A stretch of DNA of 64,000 bases, from assembly GCF_009830105.1 (NCBI RefSeq), contig NZ_WURB01000012.1, forward strand, positions 1 through 64,000. The letters are read 5' to 3'. Shown here one piece after another: positions 60,525 through 64,000 of this stretch. A program made the translations under genes and the position numbers. The stretch's first letter is position 1, and every line of letters starts with the position of its first letter. The stretch comes from Microvirga makkahensis. Lineage in GTDB: Bacteria; Pseudomonadota; Alphaproteobacteria; Rhizobiales; Beijerinckiaceae. The notes below the pieces were generated by a model. The model saw only the letters and a program-made list of their open reading frames with translations. It made no database searches and was not told the origin of the DNA.

Positions 60525-62368
60525 GCCCGCTCCTCCCGCCATGCGCGAAGCGTGCCGACGATCCCGCGCGGGAAGACGAGCACGATGGCGATGATGCTCA
60601 GGCCCAGAACAAGGCGCCAAAGGGAGGTCAGGGGCATGATCTGATCGCGCAGCACGTGCAGAACGCCTGCGCCGACGAGCGGGCCCGTAACGGTCTGGAT
60701 CCCGCCGATCAGCAGCATGGTCAGCGCATCGACGGAAGTGGGGATGCCGAGCAGAGTCGGGTCCACGGAGCCTCGCGAGAACGCATAGATCCCGCCGGCG
60801 AGACCTGCAGCCGCGCCGGAGATGGTGAAGGCGAGCCAGCGATGGCGGCGAATGTGGAGGCCGATCGCCTCGGCCCGCGCCGTCGAGTCGCGTGCGGCAC
60901 GCAGCGCATAACCGAATGGCGCGTCGATGACGCGCATCAGCAGCAGAATCACAGCCGCCGTGATCGCGAGTGTGAAGAGGTAGTAGGTTATAGGCCCGCT
61001 GGCCCAGGCCGACGGCCACACTCCGACGATGCCATTGTCGCCGCCTGTGACATCCACCCACTGGAAGGCAACGGCGAAGACGATCTGTGCGGCGGCGAGC
61101 GTCATCATGGCCAGATAGATGCCAGACAGCCGCACGACGAACGCGCCGATCAGGGCTGCGCCGAGAGCCGCAAGCAGCAGGCCTGCCGGAATTGCCGTCT
61201 CCATCGGGAGGGCGAGCCACTTCACGGCGAGCGCCGAACCGTATGCGCCCAAACCGAAGAAGGCTGCGTGACCGAAGCTCACGAGGCCGCCGACCCCGAT
61301 GAGAAGCTGCAGGCTGAAGGCGAAGAGCGCGAAGATCAGGATCTCGGTGGCGACCTTCAGCACATATGCATCGCCGATCAGGGGCAGAGCCGCGAGAACG
61401 CCGATGACGGCGAGGGCCGCCAGTGTCGCGAACGGCGAGCGCTCGCGACTTGCGACGCCCACCGCATGCGTGCCGCCGATCGCCTCGGGGCGACCGAAGA
61501 AACCGTAGGGACGGACGGCGAGAACGACGGCCATGAGCAGAAACACCACCACGAGCGTGCTCTTGGGAAAGATCAGGATGCCGAAGGCCTGTAGCTGCCC
61601 GATGAGGATCGCCGCCAGGAAGGCGCCCGGCACGCTGCCCATGCCCCCCACAACGGTAACGACGAAAGCCTCCGCGATGATCGAGAGATCCATGCCCGCA
61701 TGAGCGGATACGCGGGGGATCTGCAATGCGCCGCCGAGACCCGCGAGGAACGCGCCGAGAAAGAGCGTGCCGGTGAAGAGGAGCGCTTGGTTCACCCCGA
61801 GAGCCGCGATCATCTCACGGTCCTGCGTGGCCGCGCGCACCAGGACGCCGAAGCGTGTCCTGCGCAGCAGAAGCCACACGAGTCCGAGGACCACTGGCCC
61901 GGCCGCGATGAGCACGAGTTCGTAAGAAGGGAAGCGTCGCCCGAGAATTTCGACGGGCGCACGCAAGCCTGGGGCGCGGGGGCCGAGAATGTCCTCCGGG
62001 CCGAAGATCAGGATGGTGACGTCCTGCACCACGAGGACGACGCCGAAGGTGGCGAGCAGCTGGAAGAGCTCCGGCGCGCCGTAGATCCGGCGCAGGAGCA
62101 GCACTTCAATCAGAACCCCGATCAGGCCGACCACGATGGCGGAGGCCAGAATGCCGGCCCAGAACGTGACCGGTCCGAAGGAGAATTCGAGCAGTCGCGG
62201 CACCAGCGTCGCGGCCGTGTAGGCGCCGATCATGTAGAGCGAACCGTGCGCGAAGTTCACGATCCTCGTGACGCCGAAAACGAGGGTGAGGCCGCAGGCG
62301 GTGATGAAGAGCGAAGAGGCGCTGGAGAGCCCGTTGAGAGCCTGAATGGCAAGAAAGGAAAGGTCCAT
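60521..62368 (-). CDS. Fused LivH-LivM ABC transporter permease
   Basis: A 615-residue permease joins the two membrane subunits usually made separately. Residues 1-290 are LivH-like (LAIQALNGLSSASSLFITAC, GLTLVFGVTRIVNFAHGSLY, TFGVVLVVQDVTILIFGPED). Residues 315-615 are LivM-like (LLIGVGGLVSFGHAAFFGLG, VAFQWVDVTGGDNGIVGVWP, YAFSRGSVDPTLLGIPTSVD). The joint lies near residues 290-315 (FFGRPEAIGGTHAVGVASRE). Both signature regions are intact, so it should be active. Found in Hyphomicrobiales, less usual elsewhere. Overlaps livG by four bases. Confidence 0.92.
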   Translation of the reverse strand: MDLSFLAIQALNGLSSASSLFITACGLTLVFGVTRIVNFAHGSLYMIGAYTAATLVPRLLEFSFGPVTFWAGILASAIVVGLIGVLIEVLLLRRIYGAPELFQLLATFGVVLVVQDVTILIFGPEDILGPRAPGLRAPVEILGRRFPSYELVLIAAGPVVLGLVWLLLRRTRFGVLVRAATQDREMIAALGVNQALLFTGTLFLGAFLAGLGGALQIPRVSAHAGMDLSIIAEAFVVTVVGGMGSVPGAFLAAILIGQLQAFGILIFPKSTLVVVFLLMAVVLAVRPYGFFGRPEAIGGTHAVGVASRERSPFATLAALAVIGVLAALPLIGDAYVLKVATEILIFALFAFSLQLLIGVGGLVSFGHAAFFGLGAYGSALAVKWLALPMETAIPAGLLLAALGAALIGAFVVRLSGIYLAMMTLAAAQIVFAVAFQWVDVTGGDNGIVGVWPSAWASGPITYYLFTLAITAAVILLLMRVIDAPFGYALRAARDSTARAEAIGLHIRRHRWLAFTISGAAAGLAGGIYAFSRGSVDPTLLGIPTSVDALTMLLIGGIQTVTGPLVGAGVLHVLRDQIMPLTSLWRLVLGLSIIAIVLVFPRGIVGTLRAWREERA

Positions 62369-62415
62369 GTCCTGTCTCTCAACGGACGCTGATCGCGCGC
62401 TCTGCCGTCAATCCA

Positions 62416-63621
62416 TCAATCCTTCCGCGCCGCTTTCACTTCGGCTTCGCTCGGCATGAAAGGTGCGCCGTCCATGTAGGTCCAGTCGGTCATGCCGCCG
62501 GTGGCGCCCTTGAGCACGAGCTTGCCGACCCAGGCGCCCATCGTGGCCTGGTTGTCGATGCCGCGCATGGTGACGGGACCGATGACGGTATCGAATTTCG
62601 CGTCCTCCAGCGCCTTGATCATCGCCTCCGTCTCCACGGACCCTGCGCGCTCGATGGTGTCGCGGATCATGTAGACCACCATGTAGCCCAGGAGCGAGCC
62701 GAGACGCGGCGTTTCGTTGAACTTCGCGCGGTAGGCATCAACGAAGGCCTTGTGCTTGGGATCGGTGATCTCGTCCCACGGATATCCCGTTACGGTCCAG
62801 CCTTCCGGCACTTCGTCCTTCAGGGGCAGCAGCCATTCAGGCTCGCCGGTGAGAAGCGAAAGAATCGTTGTGTCCTCGAAAAGGCCGCGCGTATTGCCCT
62901 CGCGCACGAACTGCGTGAGGTCGGGGCCGAAGAGGACGTTGAAGATGCCGTCGGGCTTGGCCTGCTCCAGGGCCGAGACGGTGGCGCCCGCCTCGATCTT
63001 GCCGAGTGCCGGATATTGCTCGGCGACGATCTCGGCGCCGGGCACGCGCTCCATGATGAGGCGCTTGAACACCTCCGCCGCCGACTGGCCATATTCGTAA
63101 TTCGGGGCGACGATGGCCCAGCGCTTGGCGCCGGAGGCTTTTGCCTGATCCACCAGCATGCCGACCTGCATGAAGTTGCTGGGGCGGATGCGGAAGGTGT
63201 AGCGGTTGCCCTGGGCCATGGTGATGGCATCGGTCAGCGGCTCGGCGGCGATGTAGAGGATCTTCTTCTGGTTGGCGTAATCCGCCATGGCGATGCCGAC
63301 ATTGGACTGGAACGATCCGAACAGCAGGGACACGCCCTCGCGGGTCACCAGCTCGTCCGCCACCCGGGTCGCATCCCCCGTGGTGGCACCGTCATCCCGG
63401 GAGACGATCTCGAGCTTGCGGCCGAGGACGCCGCCTTTGGCATTGATCTCGTCCAGGGCCATCTGCCAGCCGTTGCGGTAAGGCACCGTGAAGGCCGCCC
63501 ATCGGGCATAGGAGTTGAGCTCGCCCAGCTTGATGGGAGCCTGCTGGGCCTGAGCGGCCGGACCTGAGAGCGCGAGCGCCAGTCCAAGAGCCAGCCAGCG
63601 GGTCATCGATGCCTTCGTCAT
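62416..63621 (-). CDS. Branched-chain amino acid/amide-type ABC transporter binding protein
   Basis: The 401-residue periplasmic protein has a signal peptide (MTRWLALGLALALSGPAAQA) and the peripla_BP_6 fold: LDEINAKGGVLGRKLEIVSR, RDDGATTGDATRVADELVTR, KILYIAAEPLTDAITMAQGN and MQVGMLVDQAKASGAKRWAI. The ligand is a branched-chain amino acid, amide or related compound; the divergent amidase gene hints at an amide. ATG at 63621 follows AGGAAA; ATG at 63606 is also in frame. Confidence 0.9.
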   Translation of the reverse strand: MTKASMTRWLALGLALALSGPAAQAQQAPIKLGELNSYARWAAFTVPYRNGWQMALDEINAKGGVLGRKLEIVSRDDGATTGDATRVADELVTREGVSLLFGSFQSNVGIAMADYANQKKILYIAAEPLTDAITMAQGNRYTFRIRPSNFMQVGMLVDQAKASGAKRWAIVAPNYEYGQSAAEVFKRLIMERVPGAEIVAEQYPALGKIEAGATVSALEQAKPDGIFNVLFGPDLTQFVREGNTRGLFEDTTILSLLTGEPEWLLPLKDEVPEGWTVTGYPWDEITDPKHKAFVDAYRAKFNETPRLGSLLGYMVVYMIRDTIERAGSVETEAMIKALEDAKFDTVIGPVTMRGIDNQATMGAWVGKLVLKGATGGMTDWTYMDGAPFMPSEAEVKAARKD

Positions 63622-63774
63622 GATGCGGTTTCCTGTATCGAGGATCGGCGTGGATGTAGGGCCTATCGCTACTCGAAGAAAGGCGGAACTGCCAAGGTTT
63701 GCGGATTCATACCTTGCATGTTCCATCAGGGGAATGACACATTCGCTGTCCCGTTCCTCGCTTGCCGTGATCCC

Positions 63775-64000
63775 ATGCTTCTCGATGCCGACCCTGCCCG
63801 CGCCTTCATGCCCTATCCGGCCGTTGCCGTGCCTCATGCGGAGCGCGGTCCGCTTTCGGGACTGACCTTCGCCGCCAAGGACCTGTTCGACGTGGCGGGC
63901 TATCCCACCGGCTGCGGGTCGCCTCACATGCTTGCGATGTCCGGCGTCAAGACCCGCACGGCGCCGACCGTTCAGAGGCTCCTCGATGCCGGGGCGCGGT
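63775..64000 (+). CDS. Amidase family protein, N-terminal part
   Basis: An open frame runs from ATG 63775 to the window end: MLLDADPARAFMPYPAVAVP, GPLSGLTFAAKDLFDVAGYP with the catalytic-site Lys of the Ser-Ser-Lys amidase family (A-x-K-D), then TGCGSPHMLAMSGVKTRTAP and TVQRLLDAGAR. Amidases hydrolyse amides to acid and ammonia. It is divergent from the importer operon with a 153-base gap and may use the imported compound. No strong ribosome site is seen; the rest lies outside the window. Confidence 0.85.
   Translation, partial: MLLDADPARAFMPYPAVAVPHAERGPLSGLTFAAKDLFDVAGYPTGCGSPHMLAMSGVKTRTAPTVQRLLDAGAR

Overview
The window is GC-rich alphaproteobacterial chromosome. It is most likely from Hyphomicrobiales (Rhizobiales), in the range of Microvirga/Methylobacteriaceae relatives. 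Support comes from a two-domain IolC, an RpiR-type IolR with GGAA-N6-TTCC operators, NepR-like stress regulators, a DUF6894-like protein, a Rhizobiales-style Pho-box/ugp operon and dispersed AGAGCATC-type palindromes. The genus is inference; no composition statistic was computed.

Region 1 (1-8150): the 3' end of groL with its terminator is followed by about 7 kb of AT-richer, gene-poor accessory DNA that ends near a tRNA-Arg(CCG). It holds wreckage of mobile DNA: a tyrosine-recombinase remnant, a phage-type SF2 helicase broken by several frameshifts, a HIT-protein fragment and the tail of an AlbA_2/RecG-like ATP-binding protein. Intact small genes sit among the debris. The most interesting are a single-domain response regulator with two NepR-like proteins arranged divergently around repeated TTAAC(C/T)TAGGTTAA palindromes.

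Region 2 (8160-21860): after a secreted protein and a PilZ protein comes a complete myo-inositol locus. iolC(fused)-iolD-iolE-iolB lie on the minus strand, with iolG divergent, then iolR and an ABC sugar importer (binding protein, permease, ATPase) and a second Gfo/Idh dehydrogenase. Paired operator-like palindromes 30 bp apart lie in both control regions.

Region 3 (21860-33800): mostly housekeeping or single genes. These are recQ, a BaiN-like flavoprotein, a CAP-domain lipoprotein, an SLC13/TrkA-C transporter, an EamA exporter, a secreted orphan, ribA (GTP cyclohydrolase II), an M20 amidohydrolase and an O-antigen-ligase-like membrane protein.

Region 4 (33968-47510): branched-chain amino acid and lysine catabolism. 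mmsB, two small membrane proteins, an acyl-CoA dehydrogenase and mmsA form the valine end, with a divergent LysR. After transaldolase comes a probable lysine module: lysine 6-dehydrogenase, aminoadipate-semialdehyde dehydrogenase and a TPP enzyme, divergent from an Lrp-type regulator that is coupled to a FAD oxidoreductase.

Region 5 (47505-64000): ugpBAEC (glycerol-3-phosphate import) behind a triple Pho box, an HAL/PAL/TAL-family lyase, two GNATs, an M20 carbamoylase, ferredoxin plus ferredoxin-NADP reductase, and a branched-chain-type ABC importer with fused permeases, divergent from a truncated amidase gene. No CRISPR array, rRNA or intact transposase was seen.
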